Assembly: GCA_947626355.1 (NCBI GenBank)
Contig: CANQRV010000006.1
Coordinates: forward strand, 1-64,000
Origin: an uncultured Muribaculaceae bacterium
GTDB lineage: Bacteria; Bacteroidota; Bacteroidia; Bacteroidales; Muribaculaceae
Direction: 5' to 3'
Length of the DNA: 64,000 nt
Both the position numbers and the translations under genes were made by a program. The notes under the pieces are model-generated. The model had not been told where the DNA came from, did no database searches, and was given only the letters and a program-made list of their open reading frames with translations. How positions within the stretch are numbered: position 1 is the stretch's first letter; each line of letters begins with the position of its first letter. Positions 1 through 8,858 of the stretch are shown here, piece after piece.

Positions 1-162
1 GTCTCTCCGGACTTTGAACATATATTAACATTTAACAATACAAATCCCAGTCAACATTTTTCAGGACGGGTCATGGTTTGGAGGAGATTGCGACCATACT
101 CCTGCGTCCGGTTTATACTCCTAAATTCGATGTTTTCAAATTTTTGTCATGTACTTAAGAAA

Positions 163-450
163 ATGGTTTTAAAACATGCTCTTCGACTGCTCGGATGTCT
201 CTTTATCGCAGTCCTCGCTGGCTGTTCCGACAACGAACAGCTACCCGACCCAATTCCCGAAGCAGGGAATCACAACAGCCATTTCGTCCCACTTGACGAT
301 GCCATAAGGAAAGCCGAGAAAACCTTCTCCGACTTCTTCGGCGCCACGAGAGCCGTACGGACGGTGAAGGACGTGGAATTCCTCAATACCTTTCACCGGT
401 CTAAGTATATGTTATGGTTATCAGAAAGATATCTGACGCCGGATGAATAA
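163..450 (+). CDS. Lipoprotein resembling an isolated C10-peptidase propeptide; probable remnant
   Basis: This is a 95-residue lipoprotein. I start it at the internal ATG at 163 because a signal peptide with lipobox LAGC follows directly; an upstream in-frame ATG at 73 would bury it. The mature part (PLDDAIRKAEKTFSDFFG, then ATRAVRTVKDVEFLN) looks like the start of the Spi-type propeptide found on Bacteroidales C10 (streptopain-like) peptidases. No catalytic domain follows: the protein ends after an unrelated tail. It could be a decayed C10 peptidase or a free-standing propeptide inhibitor. The serpin gene begins 28 bases downstream, and the 11-14 kb locus pairs the same two families. The family assignment is by eye only. 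Confidence 0.45.
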   Translation: MVLKHALRLLGCLFIAVLAGCSDNEQLPDPIPEAGNHNSHFVPLDDAIRKAEKTFSDFFGATRAVRTVKDVEFLNTFHRSKYMLWLSERYLTPDE

Positions 451-478
451 ACGAGAAGTTAAACTTAAAAATATTATT

Positions 479-1744
479 ATGAAGAGATTTGCAATTGTGG
501 CCGGCGCCTCGCTTCTGGCACTCTGCATCGCCGGCTGCTCCAGCGACAGCCCGCATGACATCAACCCGGTCGATCCGCCGGTCGACAATCCGGTCGACAA
601 TCCGGTCGAGGAAGCCCCCGTGATTGAACGGACACCATATAAAGCCATCGAGATGGACTCCGAGACACGCTCCGGCGTCGGCGTCAACAACACCTTCGCC
701 TTCAGCCTCTGGAGCAATCTGCAGAAGATCGCCCGCAATGACGAGAACATCACGGTCGTGCCCTACAGCGTATTCTCTGTGCTCTCCATGATGGCCAACG
801 GCGACGACGGCGAGACACGCGACGAGGTGCTCAGGACACTCGGGCTGGAAAGCGGCGAGGCTGGCCTCGCCGCGCTCAACAATTACAACCGCGTGATGCT
901 CTCAGAGCTGCCCGGCCTCGACGGACAGGTGCAGATCTCGCTGGCCAACTCGCTGTGGCTCAACGAAGGCACGAAGATCAACCCGACATTCGCCAACACG
1001 ATAGGCACCAGCTACGACGGCGCCCTCAACACATGCCCGCTCGCCTCCGAAGGCAAGGACCTGATCAACGCCTGGGTCAGCGACAGAACCCACGGCCTCA
1101 TCCCCAACCTGCTGAACAAGCCTTTGGCCGGCTCCGAGCTCGTGGTGGTCAACGCTTTCTACTTCAACGGCCTATGGTTCTTCCCGTTCATGGAGGAAGC
1201 CACCGAGCAGGGCGACTTCACCAACGCCGACGGCTCGCGCTCCAAAGCCGACTTCATGAAGCAGCAGAAGACCTTCGGCTACGCCAGGACCGACCGCATG
1301 GAGATGGTGTCGATGAAATACGGCAGCGGCAACTACGAGATGGTGCTCTTCATGGCCGACGACGAGTCAGTGGGAGAAGACGACATCAACGCCGCCCTCG
1401 AGGCGCGCAGGGACACCAAGACCATCATCACGCTGCCACGCTTCTCGCAGGAGAGCTCCTTCGAGCTCCTCGATATACTGAAAGCCATGGGCATGAACAG
1501 GCTGGACTTTAACGCCATGCTTGACGGCCACAGCACTACGCTCGGGCGCATCGTGCACGCCGCCAAAATCTACGTCGACGAGAAGGGCAGCCGCGCTGCA
1601 GCCGGTACGGCTGGAGAACTGTTTGGATACAACCCCAACGAAGTGGAACCGGTCGAGATCACTTTCAACCGTCCGTTCCGATTCATGATCCGCGAGACAT
1701 CCACCGGCACCATCCTCCTGATGGGCCGCGTGGCGAAGCTCTGA
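479..1744 (+). CDS. Serpin-family protease inhibitor, lipoprotein
   Basis: This 421-residue serpin is probably a surface or periplasmic lipoprotein that traps proteases through its reactive-centre loop. The start at 479 puts a lipobox (CIAGC) near residue 20; the longer frame from 443 would not. The serpin core runs from about residue 75 to the end. The hinge is intact: Glu368 as P17, then KGSRAAAGTAG, with small residues at P12-P9 as in inhibitory serpins. Counting from Glu368 gives Tyr384-Asn385 as the tentative P1-P1' bond, which suggests chymotrypsin-like or cysteine-protease targets. The C-terminal NRPFRFMI strand is present. A Pro/Val/Asp-rich linker (VDNPVDNPV) follows the lipid anchor. 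The upstream neighbour is a C10-propeptide-like lipoprotein. Confidence 0.9.
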   Translation: MKRFAIVAGASLLALCIAGCSSDSPHDINPVDPPVDNPVDNPVEEAPVIERTPYKAIEMDSETRSGVGVNNTFAFSLWSNLQKIARNDENITVVPYSVFSVLSMMANGDDGETRDEVLRTLGLESGEAGLAALNNYNRVMLSELPGLDGQVQISLANSLWLNEGTKINPTFANTIGTSYDGALNTCPLASEGKDLINAWVSDRTHGLIPNLLNKPLAGSELVVVNAFYFNGLWFFPFMEEATEQGDFTNADGSRSKADFMKQQKTFGYARTDRMEMVSMKYGSGNYEMVLFMADDESVGEDDINAALEARRDTKTIITLPRFSQESSFELLDILKAMGMNRLDFNAMLDGHSTTLGRIVHAAKIYVDEKGSRAAAGTAGELFGYNPNEVEPVEITFNRPFRFMIRETSTGTILLMGRVAKL

Positions 1745-1770
1745 CCAGCCTCTGACTGAGAAAAACTCCA

Positions 1771-1829
1771 CGAGCCCTTTGCGAGCCTCCGGCGTGGTAT
1801 GCGCCCCACACCGAGCCGCAAAGGGCTCG
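1771..1829 (+). terminator. Hairpin terminator after the serpin gene
   Basis: The arms CGAGCCCTTTGCG (1771-1783) and CGCAAAGGGCTCG (1817-1829) pair perfectly across a loop that itself contains a small GGCGTGG/CCACACC-like helix. The following T-run is weak. Confidence 0.55.
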
Positions 1830-1904
1830 CCGTTTCTTACCCTCTCCCTTCTGACTCTTCGCGCTTGCGCGGGGCGTATATTTTTTTATGTCGGAAAGAT
1901 AAGT

Positions 1905-1912
1905 TAATTTTG
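1905..1912 (+). promoter_or_regulatory. Bacteroidetes -7 element TAATTTTG
   Basis: TAATTTTG matches the TAnnTTTG consensus. It lies only four bases before the ATG of the PCMD gene, so transcription would start at or just inside the start codon and the mRNA would be almost leaderless. Confidence 0.5.
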
Positions 1913-1916
1913 CAGC

Positions 1917-2879
1917 ATGAAACGGATTGTCAAGCATCTTCTGTGCGCGGCGATGCTGCTCGCCGGCGGCGCCGGCTCGGCCGCACTGCGCCTTGAGCCT
2001 ATCAAGTACGGCGACTTCTCGCAATGGGTCACCCGCGAGATCACCGAGTCGAAGCTGCTCGGAGGGAAGACAAAGACCCTCTACGAGATCGCTCCCACCC
2101 GGCATATCAAGGGCAACAAGCCATACGCCAACCAGGGCGGCTCCCCCTGGGCCACCAGCAACGCCTACGCCCGCGTCTCCGGCATCACCAAGGCCTCCGG
2201 CACAGTAGCCCCCGCCAAGGTCAACGGCAACACCGTGGCCCGGTGCGAGGCCCGCATGGAGCACGTCAAGGTGCTCGGCATCATCAACATGGACGTGATG
2301 GTGGCCGGCACCGTCTTCCTCGGCGAGATCCAGGAGCCCATCACATCCCCCAAGGGCCCGTATTCCAAGATGGAGATGGGCATACCCTACACCAAGCGCC
2401 CGAAGGCACTCGTCTACGACTTCATGGTCGACATGCCCGACACCGACACCCGGGTGAAATCGACCGGCTTCTCATCAAAGAAGACCCTCAAGGGGCGCGA
2501 CAACGCCGAAGTGTATGTGCTGCTGCAGAAACGCTGGGAAGACGCCGACGGCCATCTCTTTGCCCAGCGCGTCGGCACCGGCCGCGAGCGCTACTCCAGG
2601 AGCGTGCCCTGGACCAAGGGCCACGTGCTCCCCATACACTACGGCGACATCACCTCCAAGCCCTTCTACAAGCCCTGGATGGGGCTCCTCAGCGGCGACA
2701 AGGCATACTACGCCCGCAACTCGCGCGGCAAGCTCGTGCCCGTGGAGGAGGTGGGATGGGCTCCCGCCGACGCCCGGCCGACACACGTGCTCGTGATGCT
2801 CTCCAGTTCCTGCGGCGAGGCCTTCATCGGCACCGAGGGACTCACCCTCTACGTCGACAACGTGGCCTTCGGATTCTGA
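1917..2879 (+). CDS. Secreted PCMD-domain protein (putative glycan-binding)
   Basis: This 320-residue protein has a cleavable-looking signal peptide (residues 1 to about 23, ending GSA-A) and one beta-sandwich domain that I recognise as PCMD (putative carbohydrate metabolism domain). The typical ending LYVDNVAFGF and the central VYVLLQKRWED segment are visible. Family members are found in Bacteroidales near polysaccharide-utilisation and surface proteins, and glycan binding is suspected rather than shown. The gene stands alone between the serpin and dapB. The start codon is fixed by the signal peptide, although the -7 promoter element sits only a few bases upstream. Confidence 0.75.
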   Translation: MKRIVKHLLCAAMLLAGGAGSAALRLEPIKYGDFSQWVTREITESKLLGGKTKTLYEIAPTRHIKGNKPYANQGGSPWATSNAYARVSGITKASGTVAPAKVNGNTVARCEARMEHVKVLGIINMDVMVAGTVFLGEIQEPITSPKGPYSKMEMGIPYTKRPKALVYDFMVDMPDTDTRVKSTGFSSKKTLKGRDNAEVYVLLQKRWEDADGHLFAQRVGTGRERYSRSVPWTKGHVLPIHYGDITSKPFYKPWMGLLSGDKAYYARNSRGKLVPVEEVGWAPADARPTHVLVMLSSSCGEAFIGTEGLTLYVDNVAFGF

Positions 2880-2995
2880 CATGAATCCCGTCGCCGAGGC
2901 CACCCCGCCGGTTCTCGCCGGGCGGACGCTTTGAAAAGCATCCCTACAGGCCGACCAAGGAAAAAGCCTGAATATCATAATACATATCTGCAGAA

Positions 2996-3739
2996 ATGAA
3001 AATAGCTATCATAGGATACGGACGCATGGGCCATCGCGTCGAGGCCCTCGCCCAGGCCAGAGGCCATGAGATCGTGGCCCGCATCGACGCCGACAACGTG
3101 GCCGACACCGACACCCCGGCCTTCCGCAGCGCCGACGTCGCCATCGAGTTCAGCACTCCCTCCACCGCCGTCGACGGCATACTGCGCTGCTTCGCCGCCG
3201 GCGTCCCCGTGGTGGTAGGCACCACCGGCTGGCAGCACGAGCTCCCGGAGCTCCGCGACATGTGTCTCAAAGGCGCCGGCACTCTTCTCTACTCCTCCAA
3301 CTTCTCGATAGGCGTCAACCTCTTCCGCGCCGTCAACCGCCACCTCGCCTCCCTTATCGGGAAAGTCGGCGGCTACGAGCCCTCGGTGTCGGAAACACAC
3401 CACATCCATAAGCTCGACCATCCCTCCGGCACGGCCGTGACCATCGCCGAGGATATCCTCTCCGTCAACACCCTGAAGGAGCGCTGGGCGGAGCCGGACG
3501 CTGACGGCAACGTGCCGGCCGACGCTCTTCCGATTTCCCACGAGCGGCGCGGTGAAGTGCCCGGCATCCACGAAGTGACGTGGCGAGGCGCCGACGACAT
3601 GATCACCATGCGCCACGAGGCCTTCAGCCGCGACGGCTTCGCCCTCGGCGCCGTGATGGCCGCGGAATGGCTACGCGGGCGCTCCGGCTTCTTCACCATC
3701 GACGACATGCTCGGATTCCAAGGACACCCCAAGGCATAA
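2996..3739 (+). CDS. dapB: 4-hydroxy-tetrahydrodipicolinate reductase
   Basis: DapB carries out the NAD(P)H-dependent reduction in the diaminopimelate/lysine pathway, which feeds peptidoglycan synthesis. The 247-residue length is usual for the family. The N-terminal nucleotide-binding motif is IIGYGRMGH. GTTGW appears near residue 80. The catalytic and substrate-binding segment ETHHIHKLDHPSGTA lies near residues 128-142. The gene is followed at 55 bases by lepB and then the WbqC-like gene, a gene order typical of Bacteroidales and likely one transcript. Confidence 0.96.
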   Translation: MKIAIIGYGRMGHRVEALAQARGHEIVARIDADNVADTDTPAFRSADVAIEFSTPSTAVDGILRCFAAGVPVVVGTTGWQHELPELRDMCLKGAGTLLYSSNFSIGVNLFRAVNRHLASLIGKVGGYEPSVSETHHIHKLDHPSGTAVTIAEDILSVNTLKERWAEPDADGNVPADALPISHERRGEVPGIHEVTWRGADDMITMRHEAFSRDGFALGAVMAAEWLRGRSGFFTIDDMLGFQGHPKA

Positions 3740-3794
3740 TATCCGGCGCCCTCCGACGTTTCATCTACAGAAATGACAATCATTTACACCGACT

Positions 3795-5252
3795 ATGACC
3801 GACCTCGACAATAACGCCTCCCCGAAGCGCCCGCGCTCCTTCAGGGAGCGGCTCGCCAATGTGACCACCACCCGCTGGATACGTTTCGGAGTGGTGTCGC
3901 TCCTCTTTTTCCTATGGGTGATATGGATGGGCAATCCCTGGCTCGCCCTCATATGGCTGCTGCTCGTCGACATATACATCACCTCCTACGTGCCGTGGAC
4001 GTGGTGGAAGACAAAGAAGGGAGCCACACGCTCCGTGATGGCGTGGGTCGACGCCATCGTCTACGCCCTGGTGCTCGTCTACCTCATCTTCGCCTTCATC
4101 GGCCAGAACTACAAGATCCCCTCGTCGAGCCTCGAGAAGTCGCTGCTCGTGGGCGACTACCTATGGGTCAACAAGGCCCTCTACGGCCCGCGCGTGCCGC
4201 AGACCCCCGTCCATTTCCCGCTGGCCCAGCACACCCTGCCGATCGTCAACACCAAGAGCTACATCGAGAGCCCGCAGCTCTCCTACCACCGCCTGCCGGG
4301 CATCCGCCCGATACGCCGCGGCGACATCGTGGTCTTCAACTATCCCCAGGGCGACACCGTGGCCCTGAAGATCCAGAACCCCGACTACTATCAGATCGTG
4401 GCCCAGCTCGAGCGCGAGGGTGTGGCCGACCCCAAGGCATATATCCAGGCCAATCCCGCTACCTTCGGCAAGGTGGTGTGGCGTCCGGTCGACCGCCGCG
4501 AGAACTACGTGAAGCGTGCCGTCGGGCTTCCCGGCGAGCGCCTGCGCATCAAGGGCGACACCGTCTTCATCAACGGCAACGCCATGAGCAATCCCGACAA
4601 CGTGCAGTTCAACTACATCATTCCCGTCAGCGGCCCGGTGGCCGGGGAGAAATGGAGGGAGCTCGGCGTGCGCCACGACGACTACGGCACAGGCCCCGTG
4701 GCCGGCCCTACGGGTCTCGGCTACAACTTCTACAACGTCCCCCTCACGGCCTCGATGAAGGCAGAGGTGGAGCGCTGGCCCGAGGTGATCGGCCCGCTGC
4801 GCACGGAGCGCGAGTCGGGACTCTACGACCTCGGCGGCGTCTTCCCGATCCGCGCCTCCTACGGCTGGACACGCGACGAGATGGGGGAGATCTGGATTCC
4901 GCAGCGGGGCGCCACCCTGCGCCTCACTCCCAACAATTTCCCGGTGTATGAACGCGCCATCCGCGTCTACGAGGGCAACGACCTGCGTCTCGACAGCGAC
5001 GGCCGCATCTTCATCAACGGAGTGGAGACATCCTACTACACCTTCCGCTACGACTATTACTGGATGATGGGCGACAACCGCGACCGCTCCGCCGACTCGC
5101 GCTACTGGGGATTCGTGCCTGAAGACCATATCGTGGGCACCCCGATGTTCATCATAGCCTCCTTCGACGAGGAGCGCTCTCTCACGGAGGGTAAGATACG
5201 CTGGAACCGCATACTGCGCGATGCCAATCCCGACAGCGACAAATGGCATTGA
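3795..5252 (+). CDS. lepB: Signal peptidase I
   Basis: This 485-residue membrane protease removes signal peptides from exported proteins. Hydrophobic segments at about residues 35-72 and 84-103 anchor the N-terminus. The nucleophile lies in PSSSLEKSLLVGD, most likely Ser112. The general base is Lys240 in NYVKRAVGLPGE. The conserved C-terminal box is MGDNRDRSADSRYWGFVP. The protein is longer than the enterobacterial enzyme because of insertions between the catalytic boxes, as is common in Bacteroidetes. Ser is followed by Leu where many bacteria have Met. The stop codon overlaps the next gene by 32 bases. Confidence 0.96.
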   Translation: MTDLDNNASPKRPRSFRERLANVTTTRWIRFGVVSLLFFLWVIWMGNPWLALIWLLLVDIYITSYVPWTWWKTKKGATRSVMAWVDAIVYALVLVYLIFAFIGQNYKIPSSSLEKSLLVGDYLWVNKALYGPRVPQTPVHFPLAQHTLPIVNTKSYIESPQLSYHRLPGIRPIRRGDIVVFNYPQGDTVALKIQNPDYYQIVAQLEREGVADPKAYIQANPATFGKVVWRPVDRRENYVKRAVGLPGERLRIKGDTVFINGNAMSNPDNVQFNYIIPVSGPVAGEKWRELGVRHDDYGTGPVAGPTGLGYNFYNVPLTASMKAEVERWPEVIGPLRTERESGLYDLGGVFPIRASYGWTRDEMGEIWIPQRGATLRLTPNNFPVYERAIRVYEGNDLRLDSDGRIFINGVETSYYTFRYDYYWMMGDNRDRSADSRYWGFVPEDHIVGTPMFIIASFDEERSLTEGKIRWNRILRDANPDSDKWH

Positions 5253-5805
5253 GACGCCGGCGGTGCCTTACGGCCCGACGGTGGGGTGGTATCGCCGCTA
5301 CCTCGGGGCCCTGCGCCGCGGTGATCCCGAGGCGCAGGCCGTAGCCGCCGCCAACAGTGCCACGGGGATGAGGGAAAAGGCGTTTTCACGCCTCATCGTC
5401 GCTGACGCGCAGGGCGCTTCCATGCTCTCGCTGCCGGTGGAGGGGAGCGCGAGGGTCATCAAGACGCTCCCGCCCGGCCTCTGGCGCCTCTCCGCCCACG
5501 GCGACTGGCGCCGCACCCATCCAGCCACCCTCTCGACGCTCCTGGGGCGCCTTCCCTTCCACGACCATCTCATGCCGGAGCTTCTCGCCATATATGCCGG
5601 GAAGCGGGAGAGTCTCGCTGAATTCACCGCTGCCATACACCGTCTCGTCTGCGACACCCTCGGCCTCGACGCCCTCGCCGGAGCGGAGCTGACGCCCGAG
5701 GCGGCACGCACGGCCAACGAATGGCGTCGACGCATGGCAGACGGCGAGACGCTCCTGCCCCTCCTTTTCCGCCACGGCCCCGACCTCCTCTTCGCCCTGC
5801 TCTGA
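5221..5805 (+). CDS. WbqC-like family protein
   Basis: This 194-residue protein matches the WbqC-like family: an N-terminal AVPYGPTVGWYRRYL segment, a MLSLPVEG strand, then WRRTHPATLSTLLGRLPFHD, which is the family's most conserved part. The molecular role is unproven. WbqC itself is named from O-antigen clusters, while the lepB-linked copy is a regular neighbour in Bacteroidales. The ATG at 5221 overlaps lepB; a GTG at 5263, just before the conserved start of the domain, is an alternative. Confidence 0.8.
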   Translation: MPIPTATNGIETPAVPYGPTVGWYRRYLGALRRGDPEAQAVAAANSATGMREKAFSRLIVADAQGASMLSLPVEGSARVIKTLPPGLWRLSAHGDWRRTHPATLSTLLGRLPFHDHLMPELLAIYAGKRESLAEFTAAIHRLVCDTLGLDALAGAELTPEAARTANEWRRRMADGETLLPLLFRHGPDLLFALL

Positions 5806-5866
5806 CATCCTCATTTTTCGCTGCGTTCTTAAAAATAAATTTTCGCCCGAAAGCGTTTTATAATAG

Positions 5867-6496
5867 ATGCACAGACTCCTCAGCATACTGACCCTCATGG
5901 CGGCCGCGCTTACGACGCTCCCCGGCCGCGCCGACTCCCCGCAGGCCGAGGAGCCGAAGGTCGACGTGAAATACGTGAAGGGCTACTATCATTTCGTGGA
6001 TGAATACGGCGACACGGTGAGGATGACGGTGCTCACAGGCATCACCGTCTTTCCGGAGCTGAAGTTCAAGAACAAGAAGCAGGAGGAATTCTACTGGCGC
6101 ACCGTGCGCGACGTGCGCAAGACCCTTCCCTACGCGAAGCTCGCCTTCTCCACCCTCTGCGAGACCTACGAGTATATCCAGAGCATCCCCGACAAGAAGG
6201 CCCGCGAGGCCCACCTCAAACGCCTGGAGCACGACATCTTCGAGCGCTATAAGCCGGTGGTGAAGTCGATGACAAAGCGTCAGGGGAAAGTGCTGCTCAA
6301 GCTCATCAACAGGGAGACCGACCAGTCGGGATTCAACATCGTGAAGGCGTTTTTAGGCTCCTTCCGCGCCGGATTCTGGCAGACCTTCGGCCGCTTTTTC
6401 GGCGTCAACATGAAGGCCGGCTTCCATCCAGAGAAAAACGACGAGGACGCGATAATAGAGCGGATAGCCTGTCTTATAGAGCAGGGAACGCTATAA
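5867..6496 (+). CDS. DUF4294 family exported protein
   Basis: This 209-residue protein has a signal peptide ending near GRA-D (about residue 23). The rest matches DUF4294: EFYWRTVRDVRKTLPYAKLA in the middle, then TKRQGKVLLKLINRETDQS and FWQTFGRFFGVNMKAGFHP near the end. The family is widespread in Bacteroidetes with no known function. It stands as a single gene 61 bases after the WbqC-like gene, and no terminator separates them, so it may be read through from the dapB operon. Confidence 0.8.
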   Translation: MHRLLSILTLMAAALTTLPGRADSPQAEEPKVDVKYVKGYYHFVDEYGDTVRMTVLTGITVFPELKFKNKKQEEFYWRTVRDVRKTLPYAKLAFSTLCETYEYIQSIPDKKAREAHLKRLEHDIFERYKPVVKSMTKRQGKVLLKLINRETDQSGFNIVKAFLGSFRAGFWQTFGRFFGVNMKAGFHPEKNDEDAIIERIACLIEQGTL

Positions 6497-6646
6497 AAAT
6501 TGTGAATTCCAGGTTTTTTCACTATCTTTACGCCCGATTTATGCAGAGAGGCGTCCGCCGGTCTTCCCCAGCGGAAGCCCATAGCGCCGCATGGATTGCA
6601 ATATGTCGCATTTTATTTCATTATCCCATATAAAAGACAATAGTTT

Positions 6647-8329
6647 ATGAACAAGAATGTGATTTGTGTCGCTTTGGGAGTCGTGCTGCTCGGCACCACG
6701 GGGTGCAACAAGAAGCTCGGCCAGTTCCAGAGTGATTTCTTCACCACCACCCCCACTCCCCTCGAGACCGTAGGCGAGAACGTGCCCGCCACCATCACCG
6801 GCAACATCCCCGCGAAGTTCATGGTCAAGAACGCCCGCGTCACAGCCACTCCGGTGCTCGTATACCAGGGCGGCGAGACAGCCTCCGGCTCCGTCACCAT
6901 CCAGGGCGAGAACGTAAGAGCCAACGGCCAGATGGTAAGCTACCAGACCGGTGGCACCGTGCAGATTCCCTTCAATGTGGCCTACCGCCCCGAGATGGAG
7001 AAATCCGACCTCTACCTCGACTTCTCCGTCGACCAGAACGGCAAGCTCTACGGACTCCCCCGCGTGAAGGTGGGCAACGGCGTCATCGCCACCTCGACCC
7101 TCGCTTCAGCAGCTACCGTGACCCCCGCCATCGCCAAGGATGACTTCCAGAGGGTGATCAACGAGAAATATAACGCCGAGATCCGCTTCCTCATCAACCA
7201 GGCCAATATCCGCAACAACCAGATCACGGCCACCGACTACGTTGACCTCAACGAGCGCCTCCGCGCCGCCAACGCGGCTCCCAACCAGGAGATCGCCGGC
7301 GTCAACATCAGCTCCTTCGCGTCGCCCGACGGCACGCTCTCTTTCAACACCGAGCTCGCGGAGCGACGTGAGAAGAACACCACTTCCCTCATGGAGAAGC
7401 AGCTCAAGAAAGACAAGATAACGGAGTTTGGCGAGCTGACCTCGCAGTTCACTCCCGAAGACTGGGAGGGCTTCCAGAAGCTCGTGCAGGCAAGCAACAT
7501 CCAGGACAAGGACCTCATCCTCAGCGTCCTCAACATGTATAAGGATCCCGAGCAGCGCGAGAAGGAGCTCCGCAACCTCTCCTCCGTATTCGACGAGCTC
7601 GCCAACCAGATCCTCCCGCAGCTCCGCTACTCCCGCATCCAGGCCTCCATCAACACCATCGGAAAGAGCGACCAGGAGCTCATCGACATCTTCAACGCCC
7701 ATCCTGCCGAGCTGACGGCCAACGAGATCCTCTACACCGCCACCCTCAGCAACGACAACGCCCGCAAGATGCAGGTCTACAAGAAGGCCACCGAGCTCTT
7801 CCCCAATGACTACCGCGGATACAACAACCTCGGTATGACCCAGTATATCGCCGGCGACTACGCCGCTGCCAAGGCTAACTTCCAGAAGGCCGCCAAGCTC
7901 GACCCCGCAAGCAAGGAGGTGCAGATGAACCTCGGCCTCATCAACCTGCTCGAGGGCAACTACGCAAAGGCCAACGAGCTCCTCGGCGCTTCTGCCGGCG
8001 TGCCTGAGGCTGCCGACGCTCTAGGCGTCTACTATCTCACACAGGGTGAGGTGGCCAAGGCCAACAACGCCTTCGGCAACGCCAAGACCAACAACGCAGC
8101 CCTCGGCCGCATCCTCGCCAAGGACTACAGCGCCGCCCGCAACACTCTCCAGAGCATCGCCAATCCCGACGCCACCACCTACTATCTGATGGCCGTGCTC
8201 GCCGCACGCACCAACAACGAGAGCGGCGTGCTGAGCAACCTCCGTCAGGCCGTGAAGCTCAATCCGCAGCTTCTCAACCGTGCGAAAAACGACCTGGAGT
8301 TTGCCAACTTCAACATCGCATCCCTCTGA
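6647..8329 (+). CDS. TPR lipoprotein, cell-envelope associated
   Basis: This 560-residue lipoprotein has lipobox GTTGC at about residues 16-20. Residues 40-150 form a beta-rich domain. A segment near residues 220-260 (SSFASPDGTLSF, then LAERREKNTTS) resembles the peptidoglycan-side part of OmpA-like domains. The C-terminal third (about 370-550) is a run of tetratricopeptide repeats, for example YRGYNNLGMTQYIAGDYAAA and VQMNLGLINLLEGNYAKA. The C-ending codon bias is strong and the gene has its own terminator, so high expression is likely. A scaffold role in the envelope is inference; I do not recognise a named orthologue. Confidence 0.75.
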   Translation: MNKNVICVALGVVLLGTTGCNKKLGQFQSDFFTTTPTPLETVGENVPATITGNIPAKFMVKNARVTATPVLVYQGGETASGSVTIQGENVRANGQMVSYQTGGTVQIPFNVAYRPEMEKSDLYLDFSVDQNGKLYGLPRVKVGNGVIATSTLASAATVTPAIAKDDFQRVINEKYNAEIRFLINQANIRNNQITATDYVDLNERLRAANAAPNQEIAGVNISSFASPDGTLSFNTELAERREKNTTSLMEKQLKKDKITEFGELTSQFTPEDWEGFQKLVQASNIQDKDLILSVLNMYKDPEQREKELRNLSSVFDELANQILPQLRYSRIQASINTIGKSDQELIDIFNAHPAELTANEILYTATLSNDNARKMQVYKKATELFPNDYRGYNNLGMTQYIAGDYAAAKANFQKAAKLDPASKEVQMNLGLINLLEGNYAKANELLGASAGVPEAADALGVYYLTQGEVAKANNAFGNAKTNNAALGRILAKDYSAARNTLQSIANPDATTYYLMAVLAARTNNESGVLSNLRQAVKLNPQLLNRAKNDLEFANFNIASL

Positions 8330-8369
8330 TCCTTCCCGAGCCGGCATCGCCGGCCTCACACCCTATAAA

Positions 8370-8402
8370 GCCATCGCCCGTCCCGGGCGGTGGCTTTTTT
8401 CT
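8370..8402 (+). terminator. Rho-independent terminator of the TPR lipoprotein gene
   Basis: An 11-bp GC-rich stem (GCCATCGCCCG / CGGGCGGTGGC with one G-T pair) has loop TCC and is followed by TTTTTTCTT. Confidence 0.85.
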
Positions 8403-8602
8403 TGGAGAGGCGGCGTCTCGCCGCCACTCCCAAAAAATTTTTCTATCATCACTGTCGCCGGCGATTCTTCAACGCGCTGCAACGCGCTGACTGCCAGCGT
8501 GCTTTCTGACACAAAATACCTCATGCGCCCATACGCACATCTTTTTATCTATCATCTCCCTTTTTAACCCACTTTCTATTGTAAGATTTGAAAAATTATG
8601 GC

Positions 8603-8737
8603 TACTTTTGCAACGCACAACACCTAAAAATCCACTCAACCCTTGCTATCGACAACCCCGACTCCTACGACAATATGACTTATAGTTTCCGACTTGCATG
8701 AGGATGCACCCCATAAGGGAAGTGCATCCTCATTTTG
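8603..8737 (+). ncRNA. Candidate small RNA or mini-ORF transcription unit
   Basis: The 8403-8858 stretch has no ordinary gene. It does hold a -7 element TACTTTTG (8603-8610) and a strong terminator ending at 8737. Together they define a transcript of roughly 120 bases starting near 8617. The only ORF inside is eight codons (8675-8701, MTYSFRLA). It is either a small RNA or a leader peptide, and it lies just upstream of the first TPR-HTH regulator, which has its own promoter. Confidence 0.4.
8698..8737 (+). terminator. Rho-independent terminator of the 8.6 kb small unit
   Basis: The arms ATGAGGATGCAC (8698-8709) and GTGCATCCTCAT (8722-8733) pair perfectly, followed by TTT. The 12-base interior contains CCC/GGG. 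Confidence 0.75.
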
Positions 8738-8796
8738 CTCATTTGCCCACCCGACACCTGCGGATTGCCGCTCCGCATCAAAGCGGTCTTATTATT

Positions 8797-8843
8797 CCGT
8801 TTTATTTGGCGCGACACCGGATTTATGATAACTTTGCACCGAC
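8797..8843 (+). promoter_or_regulatory. Promoter of first regulator, duplicated at 14407
   Basis: -33 TTTG (8805-8808), a 20-base spacer and -7 TAACTTTG (8829-8836) fit the Bacteroidetes promoter. The 47-base segment is identical to 14407-14453 except for a 7-base block (8811-8817), so the two regulator units are probably co-regulated. Confidence 0.85.
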
Positions 8844-8858
8844 GATAAAAATCCATCC

